This document shows, one piece after another, positions 18,150 through 27,884 of a stretch of 64,000 nucleotides of DNA (the stretch's first letter is position 1; each line of letters opens with the position of its first letter). The stretch covers positions 1 to 64,000 of the forward strand of contig NZ_JAMXMC010000010.1 of assembly GCF_024055665.1 (NCBI RefSeq), in the 5' to 3' direction. The position numbers were made by a program, and so were the translations under genes. Origin of the DNA: Ideonella oryzae (GTDB lineage Bacteria; Pseudomonadota; Gammaproteobacteria; Burkholderiales; Burkholderiaceae_C). The notes under the pieces were generated by a model. It saw only the letters and a program-made list of their open reading frames with translations, did not search any database and was not told where the DNA came from.

Positions 18150-19352
18150 TCAGGCTTTGATGTAGTCGAACAGCGACATCTTTTGCAGCGAGGCGTAGGT
18201 CTGCAGCGCCGCGCTGTAATTGGTCTGCTGGTTCTGGAAACTGGAGATGGCCTGGACCATGTCCAGGTCCTCGGCATCGGAGCGGGTGCTCTCGGCGTAG
18301 TTCTTCAGATCGGTCACCCGGCTGGTGACACCGTCGATGCGGTTAAGGATTTCACCGGCCAGGCTGCGGGTGCCTTGCAGCTGCCCGGCCACGCCGTCCA
18401 GGTCACGCAGACCGGACTGCACCGTCTGCGTCACCTCGGCACTGCTCTTGGACGGGTCCTTCAGGCCGGCGATGACCTTGTCCAACGCGTCAAAGGCCGA
18501 CAGGTCGGGCTGCGACGGCGTGACCTTGAAGGTGTCGCCGTTGCCCGGGGCGCCGCTGATGGTGGTGGCCATGCCGTCGAACTCGATCAGCTTGCCATCC
18601 TGGTAAGACGCGCCAGAAACGGCCAGCGAGCCGTCCTTGCGGACCACGTCGTAGGTGGTGGCGCCACCGGAGACATTGAACTGGACCGTGTAGTCCATGT
18701 CTGCGTCGGCGGGGATCTTGGACGGGTCGGTGACCCGGCCGGTGTCGATCCAGGCGCTGCTGCTGTTGCTGCTGGTGACGAAGACCCCGTTGCCGCTGGG
18801 CGCGGACAGCCAGGTCTTGCTGCCATCGAAGGTCAGGGGTAGGTTCTCGTCGCTGGCCACCTGCACCTCGCCGCCGGTGCCCATGTAGGTCACGCCGCCG
18901 GATTGATCGGCAAACGGTGGCTGGGTGGCCCCCTGGCCGGCGAAGACGAAGCCACCGGCGCCGTCGCCCCGGTTGGCCACGCTCAGCAGCTGCTTGCGGA
19001 TCTCGGTGAGCTGGTTGGCGATGTCCTTGCGCTGGGCCGCGCTGTAGCTGGCGTTGCCGGCGGACACCACCAGTTCGCGGGCCTGTTGGACCAGCTCGGT
19101 GGCATCGCCCAGCGCGGCCTCGGTCAGGGTCATGGAGTTCTTGCTGGCATCCACGGCGCGCTGGTTGGCATCGGAGCGCTGGATCATGGCGCGGGCCCGC
19201 TCGGCGCGGGCCGCGGCGGCCGGGTCGTCGCTGGGCGCCAGCACCCGCTTCTGGCTGGTCAGGCGCTGCTGCGCCATGTTCAGCTCGTATTGCCGGTTCT
19301 GCAGGTTGTCGACCGAGGCCGCGTAGGCGTTGGCGGTGGTGATGCGAAACAT
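18150..19352 (-). CDS. flgL: Flagellar hook-filament junction protein FlgL (HAP3)
   Basis: A 400-residue flagellin-like axial protein that joins the hook to the filament together with FlgK. The N-terminus (MFRITTANAYAASVDNLQNR) and the C-terminal helix ending in MSLFDYIKA are typical FlgL ends that form the coiled D0 domain, with a variable beta-rich centre. Length fits the family in betaproteobacteria. It follows flgK by 29 bases and is the last structural gene of the flg operon. Confidence 0.96.
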   Translation of the reverse strand: MFRITTANAYAASVDNLQNRQYELNMAQQRLTSQKRVLAPSDDPAAAARAERARAMIQRSDANQRAVDASKNSMTLTEAALGDATELVQQARELVVSAGNASYSAAQRKDIANQLTEIRKQLLSVANRGDGAGGFVFAGQGATQPPFADQSGGVTYMGTGGEVQVASDENLPLTFDGSKTWLSAPSGNGVFVTSSNSSSAWIDTGRVTDPSKIPADADMDYTVQFNVSGGATTYDVVRKDGSLAVSGASYQDGKLIEFDGMATTISGAPGNGDTFKVTPSQPDLSAFDALDKVIAGLKDPSKSSAEVTQTVQSGLRDLDGVAGQLQGTRSLAGEILNRIDGVTSRVTDLKNYAESTRSDAEDLDMVQAISSFQNQQTNYSAALQTYASLQKMSLFDYIKA

Positions 19353-19381
19353 CTGGTGCTCCCCTCAGTTCATGGCGTCGT

Positions 19382-21343
19382 TCAGCGGCCCAGCTGCAAC
19401 ATGGTGTCGAAGATGGACTGGGCCACCTGCAGCACCTTGGCCGAGGCCTGGTAGGCCTGCTGGAACTGGATCAGCTTGGAGGCCTCCTCGTCCATGTTGA
19501 CCCCGGTGCTGGAGGCCAGCGCGGACTCGGCATCGCTCTGGGAGGCCTTGGAGATGGCGGCGGCCGACTTGGCGCTCTGCACCCGCACACCCACGTCGGC
19601 CATCGTGCCGGCGTAGGCATCGGTGACGGTGGCGCCGCCGCCGATGCTGCCGTCGGACATGGTGTAGCGGCCAACAAAGGCCTCGTCGCGCAGCGAGGCC
19701 ATCGCCAGCGCGTTGCCGTTGTTGCTGGCCGGAAAGTTCGTCTTGCCCACCGAGAGGGTGTCGCCGCTGGCGGGCACCCCGTTGAGGGACAGCTCGAAGC
19801 CGTTGAGGCTGATCGGCTGGCCGGCCTTCCAGGTGCCGGTGCCACTGCTGGTCACCGTGCCCGAGCTGTCGGTCAGGCTCCAGCTGTAGTTGCCCGACCC
19901 GTCGGTGAAGGAGACGGAAGCGGTCAGCGAAGGATCGATCGAAGGGTCGGTCACCTTCAGCAAGTCGACCGAGGCCGTGCCGGTGTTGGCGGTGCCCAGG
20001 GTGGCCGTGACCGGCAGGGCCGCGGCGATGCCGTTGACATCGTCCAGGGCGCGGGTCATGCCGGCGGCGGCAGCCCCCACGGGCTGCAGGCGGAAGCTGT
20101 CGCCCGCCTGCAGATCGGGTGTGCCCACATTGATCTTGAAGCCGTCCACGGTGGCGCCGTCGTTGACGGTGCGCACCAGCCCGTCGGACAGGCGGGTGAG
20201 CTTGTACTGGCCGGCCACGCCGCTGCCATCGGGGCGCAGATCGTAGTCGCTGGCCTGCAGCTGCGTGGCGTCGGTCACGGACAGGCTGACGTTGGCGATG
20301 TAAGCCCCCGTGCCGTCCCGGGCATTGTTCGTGTTGGCCTTGGCCGCGGGCGCGCCGATGTTGAACAGCGGTGAGCCGGCCTGGGGCGGGTCGCGCAGGT
20401 CCAGGCCCATGGTCTGGACGTCGTTGACCTTGGAGGCGAAGGCCATGGCCATCTGGCCGATCTGGTTGCGTGCATCGACCAGGTCGTCGTTCTGGAAGGC
20501 CAGCAGGCCGGCCATCGAACCGCCCCCGATCTGGTCCGAGTTCAGCAGCATGGTCTCGCCGGCGGTCTTGATGGACAGCGCGCTGCGCGAGGTGTCCGCG
20601 GCGTCCGGTGAGACCTGGATCTGGGAAGCCTGGTTGCCCAGCACCAGGCTCTGCCCGCTGCCGACAAAAACGCCGACCGTGCCGTCCGAGGCCTCCAGCG
20701 TGGACACCTGCATGATGCCGCTCATCTGCTTGATGAGCTGGTCACGCTGGTCCATCAGGTCGTTGGGCAGCTGGTCCACGCCATGGCTGGCGGCGATCTG
20801 CTGGTTGATCTTGGCGACCTGGGCGGCGTAACCGTTGAGCGTGGCCGCCTGGGCCTGCAGATCGGCGGTGACGCCCTGCTGCAGGATCTCCATCCGGTCC
20901 GAGGCGGTGCGAAAGCGTGCGGACACGTCGGCAGCGCGGGCCAGCAGCACCTGGCGGGCGGAGCTGTCGGCCGGGCTGTTGGACAGGTCCACCGCCGCGT
21001 TGAGGAAGTCCCCCATCGCGTAGCCGATGCCCTGCTCGCCCGCCGGGAACAGCTTCTCCAGTTCCTGCAGCTGGCCGCTGTGGCTGTCGTCCTTGGCCTG
21101 CAGGGCCGCAGCCGCGGTGGCCTGCATGGTCAGGAAGCTGTCATGGGCGCGGGTGACGTTGCTGACGTTCACCCCCTTGCCGAAGAAGCCGCTGCCCGTG
21201 AACTGGCCGGCGGCCGTCTCCAGATTGGCCTGCTGACGCGAATAGCCCTTGACGTTGGCGTTGGCGATGTTGTGGCCGGTGACATCCAGCGAGGCGGTGG
21301 CGGCCGTCATGCCGCGCATCCCGATGCTCATCAAGGAAGACAT
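19382..21343 (-). CDS. flgK: Flagellar hook-associated protein FlgK (HAP1)
   Basis: A 653-residue hook-filament junction protein. The N-terminus MSSLMSIGMRGMTAATASL with the following DVTGHNIANANVKGYSRQ is the axial-protein signature shared by rod, hook and HAP proteins, and the C-terminal end (EEASKLIQFQQAYQASAKVL) pairs with it. The centre is Ser/Thr/Ala/Asp-rich, as usual for surface domains. It starts 27 bases after flgJ. FlgN, encoded at 30212, should be its export chaperone. Confidence 0.96.
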   Translation of the reverse strand: MSSLMSIGMRGMTAATASLDVTGHNIANANVKGYSRQQANLETAAGQFTGSGFFGKGVNVSNVTRAHDSFLTMQATAAAALQAKDDSHSGQLQELEKLFPAGEQGIGYAMGDFLNAAVDLSNSPADSSARQVLLARAADVSARFRTASDRMEILQQGVTADLQAQAATLNGYAAQVAKINQQIAASHGVDQLPNDLMDQRDQLIKQMSGIMQVSTLEASDGTVGVFVGSGQSLVLGNQASQIQVSPDAADTSRSALSIKTAGETMLLNSDQIGGGSMAGLLAFQNDDLVDARNQIGQMAMAFASKVNDVQTMGLDLRDPPQAGSPLFNIGAPAAKANTNNARDGTGAYIANVSLSVTDATQLQASDYDLRPDGSGVAGQYKLTRLSDGLVRTVNDGATVDGFKINVGTPDLQAGDSFRLQPVGAAAAGMTRALDDVNGIAAALPVTATLGTANTGTASVDLLKVTDPSIDPSLTASVSFTDGSGNYSWSLTDSSGTVTSSGTGTWKAGQPISLNGFELSLNGVPASGDTLSVGKTNFPASNNGNALAMASLRDEAFVGRYTMSDGSIGGGATVTDAYAGTMADVGVRVQSAKSAAAISKASQSDAESALASSTGVNMDEEASKLIQFQQAYQASAKVLQVAQSIFDTMLQLGR

Positions 21344-21370
21344 GGCGCGCTCCGATCCGGCTCAGGCCGC

Positions 21371-22258
21371 TCAGGCCTGCAGGCTGCGCTGCAGCCTGAG
21401 GGTGGTGTTGATGACGCGGCCCAGCTTGTCGGCATAGGCCGGGTCGGTGGCATAGCCAGCCTTCTGCAGGCCCTGGGCAAAGGCCTGGGCGTTGCTGCCG
21501 GCGGCCACCACCTTCTGGTAGCGAGGGTTGCTGGCCATCAGTTTGGCGTAGTCCGCAAAGGATTCGGCATAGCTGCCGTAGGCGCGGAACTTCTGCACCA
21601 CCTTGCGGGCCACGCCGCCGAGGTATTCGGTGGTGGTCACATCGGTGGTCGGGCCGGTCCAGTTGGCACCGGCCTTGATGCCGAAGAGGTTGTGCGCCGA
21701 AGAACCGTCGGGATTGCGGATCTCCTTGCGGCCCCAGCCGGTCTCGTGGGCGGCCTGGGCGATCATGAAGGAGGCCGGGATGCCGCTGGCGGCCTGGGCG
21801 GCCTGGGCGGCGTCCTGGTGCTGCTGCACGAAAGTGGCGGCGGCCTGCTGTGGCGGGCGCACCGGCGCATCGGGCTTGGCCAGGTCCACCGGCGCGGTGT
21901 TGGCGCTGTCGTCCTTGGGGGCCACAGGCTGGGTGGCGGCCTGCATCTGCTTTTCCATCTGGCGGGCAATCACGTCGGCCAGGCCACCCGGGCGGCCCGC
22001 CAGCTTGGTGGCCCACTGGCTGTCCAGCATCTCGGCGCCGAGCTTGGAGGCGTCGTTGTCCGCGCCGTCCTCGTTCTTGGTGGCCTCGCGCATGGACTTC
22101 AGCAGCTGCTGCATGAACAGCGTCTCGAACTGCTTGGCGGCCTCTTTGGCAACGACCTTGGGGTCCTTGGAGGCACGCGTGCGCAGGGCCTCCAGCCCGC
22201 GGGCGTCGCCCAGCCCGGCATTGGCGCCGACCAGGGTGGATGGGAGGGCAGCGGCCAT
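21371..22258 (-). CDS. flgJ: Flagellar rod-capping peptidoglycan hydrolase FlgJ
   Basis: A 295-residue two-domain protein. The N-terminal rod-scaffold domain (about 25-110; KQFETLFMQQLLKSMRE) is followed by a Pro/Ala/Gln-rich linker and a C-terminal glucosaminidase domain (about 145-295) with the catalytic region QAAHETGWG (Glu172) and NLFGIKAG. It digests peptidoglycan so the rod can pass through the periplasm. Having both domains fits beta- and gamma-proteobacterial FlgJ. Its ATG shares one base with the flgI stop (TGATG). Confidence 0.95.
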   Translation of the reverse strand: MAAALPSTLVGANAGLGDARGLEALRTRASKDPKVVAKEAAKQFETLFMQQLLKSMREATKNEDGADNDASKLGAEMLDSQWATKLAGRPGGLADVIARQMEKQMQAATQPVAPKDDSANTAPVDLAKPDAPVRPPQQAAATFVQQHQDAAQAAQAASGIPASFMIAQAAHETGWGRKEIRNPDGSSAHNLFGIKAGANWTGPTTDVTTTEYLGGVARKVVQKFRAYGSYAESFADYAKLMASNPRYQKVVAAGSNAQAFAQGLQKAGYATDPAYADKLGRVINTTLRLQRSLQA

Positions 22259-23388
22259 CAGATCACCTCCAGCTCGGCCTGCAGGGCGCCGGCGGCCTTC
22301 ATGGCCTGCAGGATGGCCAGCAGATCCTGCGGGGTGGCGCCCAGGGAATTCAGGGCCTTGACCACGTCGGCCAGCTGGGCGCCGGCCGGCAACTGCACCA
22401 GCGAGCCGCCCTGCTGCTGCACGCTGATGTCGGTCTTCTGGGTCACCGCGGTCTGGCCATTGGACAGGGGGCCCGGCTGGCTGACCTGCGGGGTCTGGCT
22501 GATGGTGACGGTCAGGCTGCCGTGCGCGATGGCGCAAGGTGCCAGCTGCACGGCCTGGTTGAGCACGATGGAGCCGGTGCGCGGGTTGAGCACCACCTTG
22601 GCGGCCGGACGCGAGAGCTCCAGCGGCAGGTCTTCGATGTCGGCCAGGAAGGACACGCGCTGGTCCGGCTCGCGCGGCGCGCGCACCCGCACCACCCGGC
22701 CGTCCAGGGCCTGGGCGGTGCCGGCGCCCTTGGCGGCATTGATGGCATTGGCCACCGCGCGGGCGGTGTTGAAATCGGCGGCGTTGAGGTCCAGCTGCAG
22801 CATGTCGCCCATCTGCAGCGGGGTGGGCACGGTGCGCTCGACCGTGGCACCCTGGGGCACGCGGCCACCGCTGAGGTGGTTGATCTGCACCTTGGAGCCA
22901 CCGGACGACGCGCCGGCGCCACCGACGATCAGGTTGCCCTGGGCCACGGCATAGACCTCGCCGTCGGCGCCCTTGAGCGGGGTGGCGATCAGGGTGCCCC
23001 CGCGCAGGCTCTTGGCGTTGCCGACCGACGAGGCGGTGACGTCGATCGTCTGGCCCGGCTGGGCAAAGGGCGGCAGCTCGGCGGTGACCATCACCGCCGC
23101 CACGTTCTTGAGCTGCATGTTGGTGCCGGCGGGCACGGTGATGCCCATCTGCTGCAGCATGGACATCAGCCCTTGCGTGGTGAAGGGAACCTGGGTGGTC
23201 TGGTCACCGGTGCCGTCCAGACCCACGACCAGGCCGTAGCCGATCAACTGGTTGGAGCGCACCCCCTGGATGGCAGCCACCTCCTTGATGCGCTGGGAAG
23301 CCAGCGCCGGCAGCCAGGCCGACGCCGCAGCCAGCACGAGGGCCAGCTGGCCAAGAAAGCGAAGGGTGCGGTGCGGGGTGGTGGTCAT
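22258..23388 (-). CDS. flgI: Flagellar P-ring protein FlgI
   Basis: A 376-residue periplasmic P-ring subunit. The signal peptide is MTTTPHRTLRFLGQLALVLA and onward, with cleavage predicted after PALA near residue 30. The mature start RIKEVAAIQGVRSNQLIGYG with GLDGTGD is the family hallmark. It needs the FlgA chaperone, encoded divergently upstream of flgB. It is translationally coupled to flgJ and lies 52 bases after flgH. Confidence 0.97.
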   Translation of the reverse strand: MTTTPHRTLRFLGQLALVLAAASAWLPALASQRIKEVAAIQGVRSNQLIGYGLVVGLDGTGDQTTQVPFTTQGLMSMLQQMGITVPAGTNMQLKNVAAVMVTAELPPFAQPGQTIDVTASSVGNAKSLRGGTLIATPLKGADGEVYAVAQGNLIVGGAGASSGGSKVQINHLSGGRVPQGATVERTVPTPLQMGDMLQLDLNAADFNTARAVANAINAAKGAGTAQALDGRVVRVRAPREPDQRVSFLADIEDLPLELSRPAAKVVLNPRTGSIVLNQAVQLAPCAIAHGSLTVTISQTPQVSQPGPLSNGQTAVTQKTDISVQQQGGSLVQLPAGAQLADVVKALNSLGATPQDLLAILQAMKAAGALQAELEVI

Positions 23389-23440
23389 GACGTTGCCAGA
23401 GAATTCCGGGAGGAGTCCCTGGCAACGATTCTGAAAAACT

Positions 23441-24160
23441 TTAGATCGGCAGAAGGTTCAAAAAGAATCGGGCCAGCCAGCCTATTCCCTGCGTATCGGC
23501 CATCTGACCGTCGCCCTTGTGCTGCACACGCACGTTGGCGATGCGCGCGCTCTGCACCATGTTGCCCGGCTGGATGGACCGGGGGTCCACCTCGCCGGTG
23601 AAGCGCAGGGTGTCCACGTTGTGGTTCACGCCGACCTGCTTCTCGCCGGCGATCAGCAGGTGCCCGTTGGGCAACACGCCGATCACCGAGGCGGTGATGG
23701 TGCCGGAGAAGTCGTTGCTGGTGTCGGTGCTGCCCTTGCCCTCGAAGGTGTTGTTGCTGCTGCCGGTGGCACTCAGCTTGGTCAGCCAGCTCGGGCTGAC
23801 GAAGGGCGCGGCAGACACCGAGGCGTCGACCGCCCCCTTCTTGCCCAGGGTGCTGGTGGCGCTTTGGCTGGCGCTGACCCGCTCGACGATCTGCACCGTC
23901 AGCGAGTCGCCCACATGCCGGGCCCGGTAGTCCTCGAACAACGGACGGTATTGGGCCGCCTGGTAGATGCCCCCGCTGGCACCTGCCTGGGCGGACGGCG
24001 TCACCGGCAGCGGCTGCTGAGCCTCCCAGGCCAGCGGACCGCTGGCCGGAATGGCCGGCGCGGTGGCGGTGGGGAACTGCACTTCGGGCACCACATAGGG
24101 CGTGGTGCAGGCCGCCAGGGCGGTGCTGGCCAGCAGGGCCAGGATGAAGGGGGTGCGCAT
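23441..24160 (-). CDS. flgH: Flagellar L-ring lipoprotein FlgH
   Basis: A 239-residue outer-membrane L-ring subunit. The lipobox LAAC places the lipidated cysteine at Cys18 after the short signal peptide MRTPFILALLASTALA. Conserved later parts include YRPLFEDYRARHVGDSLTV and GNMVQSARIANVRVQHKG near the C-terminus. It lies 62 bases after flgG in the flg operon. Confidence 0.97.
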   Translation of the reverse strand: MRTPFILALLASTALAACTTPYVVPEVQFPTATAPAIPASGPLAWEAQQPLPVTPSAQAGASGGIYQAAQYRPLFEDYRARHVGDSLTVQIVERVSASQSATSTLGKKGAVDASVSAAPFVSPSWLTKLSATGSSNNTFEGKGSTDTSNDFSGTITASVIGVLPNGHLLIAGEKQVGVNHNVDTLRFTGEVDPRSIQPGNMVQSARIANVRVQHKGDGQMADTQGIGWLARFFLNLLPI

Positions 24161-24222
24161 GGGCGTCTCCTCGGCCTGGCCGCTGGCGCGGGCCCAGGCC
24201 CGGGTTCGAGTTCGGGGCGTGC

Positions 24223-25005
24223 TTACAGCTGCGACAGGCGCTGCAGCATCTGGTCGGAGGTGGACACGGCCTTGGAGTTGAGCTCGTAGGCGCGCTGGGT
24301 CTGGATCATCTGCACCAGCTCCTCCACCACGTTCACGTTGCTGGTCTCGACAAAGCCCTGCTGCAGCGCCCCCAGGCCGTTGGACTGGGGCGCGCCGGTG
24401 GCCGGCGTGCCGGAGGACGCCGTCTCCGCATACAGGTTCTGCCCCAGCGGGTCCAGGCCCTGCGGGTTGATGAAGCTGGCCGTCTGGAACTGGCCCAGGG
24501 TCTGCGGCGCGGCCTGGCCCGGGAGGGTCACGCTGACGGTGCCGTCGGCCCCCACGGTGACGCTTTGGGCATTGGCCGGGACCGTCAGACCGGGCTGCAC
24601 CACATAGCCGTTGTTGGTCACGATCTGGCCCTGGTTGTCCAGCTTGAACGAGCCGTCCCGGGTGTAGGCCGTGGTGCCGTCGGGCATGGTGATCTGGAAG
24701 AAGCCCTTGCCATTGATGGCCATGTCCAGGTTGTTGCCCGTCTGCTGCAGGTTGCCCTGCGTGAAGTCGCGCGCGGTGGCCACGGCCCGGGTGCCCAGGC
24801 CGACCTGCAGGCCGGTGGGCAGCTGGGTCTGGTCGGAGCTGTTGGCGCCGGACTGGCGCAGGTTCTGGTAGATCAGGTCCTCGAACGCCGCGTGCGAGCG
24901 CTTGTAGCCCGTGGTGGCCACGTTGGAGAGGTTGTTGGAGATGTGGTCCAGCTGGTTCTGCTGGGCTTCCATCCCGGATTTCGAGATCCAGAGCGATCGG
25001 AGCAT
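24223..25005 (-). CDS. flgG: Distal rod protein FlgG
   Basis: A 260-residue distal rod subunit. The N-terminus [20 protein letters not shown] and the [22 protein letters not shown] region are typical, as is the C-terminal helix [21 protein letters not shown]. Length matches the family norm (about 260). It is separated from flgF by 117 bases that contain a strong intrinsic terminator, so its expression may differ from that of the genes before it. Confidence 0.97.
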   Translation of the reverse strand: MLRSLWISKSGMEAQQNQLDHISNNLSNVATTGYKRSHAAFEDLIYQNLRQSGANSSDQTQLPTGLQVGLGTRAVATARDFTQGNLQQTGNNLDMAINGKGFFQITMPDGTTAYTRDGSFKLDNQGQIVTNNGYVVQPGLTVPANAQSVTVGADGTVSVTLPGQAAPQTLGQFQTASFINPQGLDPLGQNLYAETASSGTPATGAPQSNGLGALQQGFVETSNVNVVEELVQMIQTQRAYELNSKAVSTSDQMLQRLSQL

Positions 25006-25071
25006 GTCGGTTCTCCCGTCAAGACGGCGTGTCGCCCATGATGGGCCGAACTGAAGGGTGGCCAGCCCAAG

Positions 25072-25093
25072 AAAAACGGGCCCAAAGGCCCGT
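25072..25093 (-). terminator. Intrinsic terminator between flgF and flgG
   Basis: On the minus strand the stem ACGGGCC, loop TTTG and GGCCCGT is followed directly by a run of T, the classic intrinsic terminator layout. It lies 30 bases after the flgF stop, inside the otherwise compact flg operon. Partial read-through or a separate flgG promoter downstream would be needed to express flgGHIJKL. Confidence 0.75.
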
Positions 25094-25122
25094 GATTCCG
25101 AAGCAGAGACCGGTCAACCGGC

Positions 25123-25851
25123 TCAACCCGAGGTGGAGAGCAGGCGCGCAGCGGCCTGGTCCTGCTTTTCCGAGGTCTGCAGCAGCTTCATCTGGTTGTC
25201 GTACTGACGCGCCGCGGAGATCATGGCCACCATGGTCTCCACCGGGCTGACGTTGGAGCCTTCCAGTGCCCCGTCCTGCAGGCGGGCGGCCGGGTCGGCG
25301 TCCAGGTCGCCCTTGTCACCGCGAAACAGGCCGTCCTCCCCGCGGGTGAGCGAGGTCTCGGGCGTCACCAGCTTGATCTTGCCGATCTGCTGGGGCGGCT
25401 GTCCCGCCGTCTTGGCGCTCAGGGTGCCGTCCGAGGCGATCTGCACGTCTGCCCCCTCCGGCACGGTGATGGGGCCGGACTCGCCCACCACGGGCAGGCC
25501 CGAGAGCGTGACGAGCTGACCCTGGGCATCCACGTCCAGCGCGCCGGCCCGGGTGTAGGCCTCGGTGCCATCCAGGCCCTGCACCGCCATCCAGGCATTG
25601 CCCTTCATCGCCACGTCCAGGTTGCGCCCGGTGGCGGTGATGGGGCCCTGGGCGTCGTTGTAGCCCACGGTCGTCTCCAGCGCGTAGACGCGGGTGGAGG
25701 CGCCGTCGCCCCGCACCGGCACGGCGCGGAAGGCGGCCAGTTGCTCGCGAAAGCCCGTGGTCGAGACGTTGGCCAGGTTGTGGCTGATGACCTCCTGGCG
25801 CTGCATCGCCGCCTTGGCGCCGGTCATCGTCAGGTAGATCATGCGGTCCAT
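25123..25851 (-). CDS. flgF: Proximal rod protein FlgF
   Basis: A 242-residue rod subunit. The start MDRMIYLTMTGAKAAMQRQE with SHNLANVSTTGFREQL is typical for FlgF, and the C-terminal helix (SPVETMVAMISAARQYDNQMK) packs with it. It lies 25 bases after flgE. The central DGxGFF-like segment reads GNAWMAVQG, the usual FlgF variant. Confidence 0.96.
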   Translation of the reverse strand: MDRMIYLTMTGAKAAMQRQEVISHNLANVSTTGFREQLAAFRAVPVRGDGASTRVYALETTVGYNDAQGPITATGRNLDVAMKGNAWMAVQGLDGTEAYTRAGALDVDAQGQLVTLSGLPVVGESGPITVPEGADVQIASDGTLSAKTAGQPPQQIGKIKLVTPETSLTRGEDGLFRGDKGDLDADPAARLQDGALEGSNVSPVETMVAMISAARQYDNQMKLLQTSEKQDQAAARLLSTSG

Positions 25852-25876
25852 GGCTGACTCCTAGGCCTTCAGGGCA

Positions 25877-27142
25877 TCAACGCAGGTTGACCAGGGTCTG
25901 CATGACCTGGTCCATGGTCTTGATGGTCTGCGCATTGGCCTGGTAGTTGCGCTGGGCGGTGATCATGTTCACCAGCTCGCCGGTCAGGTCCACGTTGGAA
26001 TCCTCGACGGCCCCGGACTGCAGCGTGCCCAGATTGCCCGAACCCGGCACGCCCTTGATCGGCTCGCCCGAGGTGGAGGTCATGCGCCAGGCGTTGCCAC
26101 CCAGCGGCTGAAGGCCCTGCACGTTGCGGAAGGTGGCGGTCTCGATCTGGCCCGCGGCCTTGGTCTGGCCGTTGGAGTAGCGGGCCTGCAGCACGCCGTC
26201 ATCGCCAATCGTGACCCCGGTCAGCTGGCCGGGCGCAAAGCCGTCCTGCGTCTGGTTGGTCAAGGCAAAGGCCGAGCCGTACTGGGTGGAACCGCTGATG
26301 TCCCAGGTGACCGGGTCGATGGCCAGCGTGGACGAGCCATCCGAGTTGGTGGACGCGGGAATGCTGAGCGTGGTGCTGGTGGGGGAGACGGTCGCACCGT
26401 CCGGGGAGAAGGTCAGGGTCTGGATCGGCGTGGGATCGCCATCGCTGCCGCTCAGGGTCTTGCCGTTGGCGGTGGCGTAGACGTTCCAGGTGTCGTCGGC
26501 CGTCTTCTGGTAGTAGAAGCTCAGCGAGACCGGCTGGCCCTTGGCGTCGTAGATGGTCGTCGAGCGCGCCTGGTTGAAGGTGGTCGAGTCGGTGAAGTTG
26601 ACGCGGGGGCTGGCGCTGGCGCCGGGATCGGTGACCTTCTCGCGCGAGTCGAGATTGAACTCATTGGTCACGGCGCTGGTGGCCTGCGGGCTGATGCCCG
26701 AGGTGGGCAGCTTCATGGCGCTGGTGGCCCCCTGGATCACGTTGCCATTGGTGTCGGCACCGTAGCCCATGAGCCGCTGCCCCTGGTCGTTGACGACGTA
26801 GCCGGCCTTGTCCAGCTTGAACTGGCCATTGCGGGAGTAGACCGCTTCGCCGGTGGTGGGGTCGCTCAGCTGGAAGAAGCCGCCGCCATTGATGGCCACG
26901 TCCAGCGAGTTGTCGGTGGCGGTGATGTTGCCCTGGGTGAACTGCTGGGCCACGGTGGCCAGCTGCACACCGATGCCCACCGGGGAGGAGCCGGCACCGG
27001 ACAGCGCATTCGCATACAGGTCGGCGAACTCGGCACGCGAGCTCTTGGCGCCGACGGTGTTGGCGTTGGCGATGTTGTTGCCGATGACGTCCAGGTTCTT
27101 GGACATCACGTTCAGACCGGACAGGCCTTGCTGGAAGCTCAT
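25877..27142 (-). CDS. flgE: Flagellar hook protein FlgE
   Basis: A 421-residue hook subunit. The N-terminus MSFQQGLSGLNVMSKNLDVI with NNIANANTVGAKSSRAEFADL and the C-terminal LTGELVNMITAQRNYQANAQ are the paired axial helices. The middle is Thr/Ser/Asp-rich. Export length control comes from FliK and assembly from the FlgD cap, both encoded here. It starts 42 bases after flgD. Confidence 0.97.
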   Translation of the reverse strand: MSFQQGLSGLNVMSKNLDVIGNNIANANTVGAKSSRAEFADLYANALSGAGSSPVGIGVQLATVAQQFTQGNITATDNSLDVAINGGGFFQLSDPTTGEAVYSRNGQFKLDKAGYVVNDQGQRLMGYGADTNGNVIQGATSAMKLPTSGISPQATSAVTNEFNLDSREKVTDPGASASPRVNFTDSTTFNQARSTTIYDAKGQPVSLSFYYQKTADDTWNVYATANGKTLSGSDGDPTPIQTLTFSPDGATVSPTSTTLSIPASTNSDGSSTLAIDPVTWDISGSTQYGSAFALTNQTQDGFAPGQLTGVTIGDDGVLQARYSNGQTKAAGQIETATFRNVQGLQPLGGNAWRMTSTSGEPIKGVPGSGNLGTLQSGAVEDSNVDLTGELVNMITAQRNYQANAQTIKTMDQVMQTLVNLR

Positions 27143-27184
27143 GGGGTTCTCCTAGGGGAAGGGGGTCGGCGTGCTGCCGTGATG

Positions 27185-27844
27185 TCAGTAGTAGGCCCAG
27201 ACGGCGTCGTAGGCGATCCGCTGGCCGTTGTCCAGATCCAGGGCCATGGTCGTGCCCAGGTTGCTGACGGCCTTGATCGTCTGGTTCTGCAGGCTCAGCG
27301 TGTCCACCGCCTGGCCCTTGGCCGTGGCGGTCACCTTGAAGGTCAGGTCATCGCCCGCGCGGGAGCTGGGGACGTTCCAGCTGAAGTCGTGCTTGCCCGC
27401 CTCTTGGGCGCCCAGCGTGATCGTGTCGATGGTCGTGCCGTCCGCCGCCTGGATCTCGACCTTGACCGAGTCCGCGGCGCTGGACAGCTCGAAGCCGCCA
27501 TCGCCCTTGCCGCCCTTCTGCCGCAAGGTGTTGCCTTCGATGGCCACATCGTGGCCCACCAGGGCGGCCCCCTGCATGGTCTGGATCTGCAGGAACTGCG
27601 AATTCAGGCCGGAGACGGTGCCGTTGAGCTGCTCGATGCCGGTGACGGTGCTGATCTGCGCCATCTGACTGGTCACCTGGGCATTGTCCAGCGGGTTGAG
27701 CGGGTCCTGGTTCTGCATCTGCGTGACCAGCAGTTTGAGAAAGCGGTCCGACTGCTCGGAGGCGCTGGTGCTGGTCAGCCCGTTGGTGGACGAGTTGCTG
27801 GTGCCCGAGGTCTTGCTGCTGTTGTTGACGGTGTCGACGGCCAT
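27185..27844 (-). CDS. flgD: Hook-capping protein FlgD
   Basis: A 219-residue scaffold that caps the growing hook. A Ser/Thr-rich disordered N-terminus is followed by the conserved segment FLKLLVTQMQNQDPLNPLDN, then Ig/Tudor-like domains. The length is typical. It sits between flgC (40 bases) and flgE (42 bases). Confidence 0.96.
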   Translation of the reverse strand: MAVDTVNNSSKTSGTSNSSTNGLTSTSASEQSDRFLKLLVTQMQNQDPLNPLDNAQVTSQMAQISTVTGIEQLNGTVSGLNSQFLQIQTMQGAALVGHDVAIEGNTLRQKGGKGDGGFELSSAADSVKVEIQAADGTTIDTITLGAQEAGKHDFSWNVPSSRAGDDLTFKVTATAKGQAVDTLSLQNQTIKAVSNLGTTMALDLDNGQRIAYDAVWAYY

Positions 27845-27884
27845 GGCGGTCCTTCAGTCGGCGGTGGGAATCAGAACCGAGGCC

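Noticed and set aside
23436-23443. Perfect sigma-28 -35-like TAAAGTTT upstream of flgI on the minus strand
   Set aside because: No acceptable -10 element follows at 10-12 bases (TGCCAGGG), and flgI lies inside an operon.
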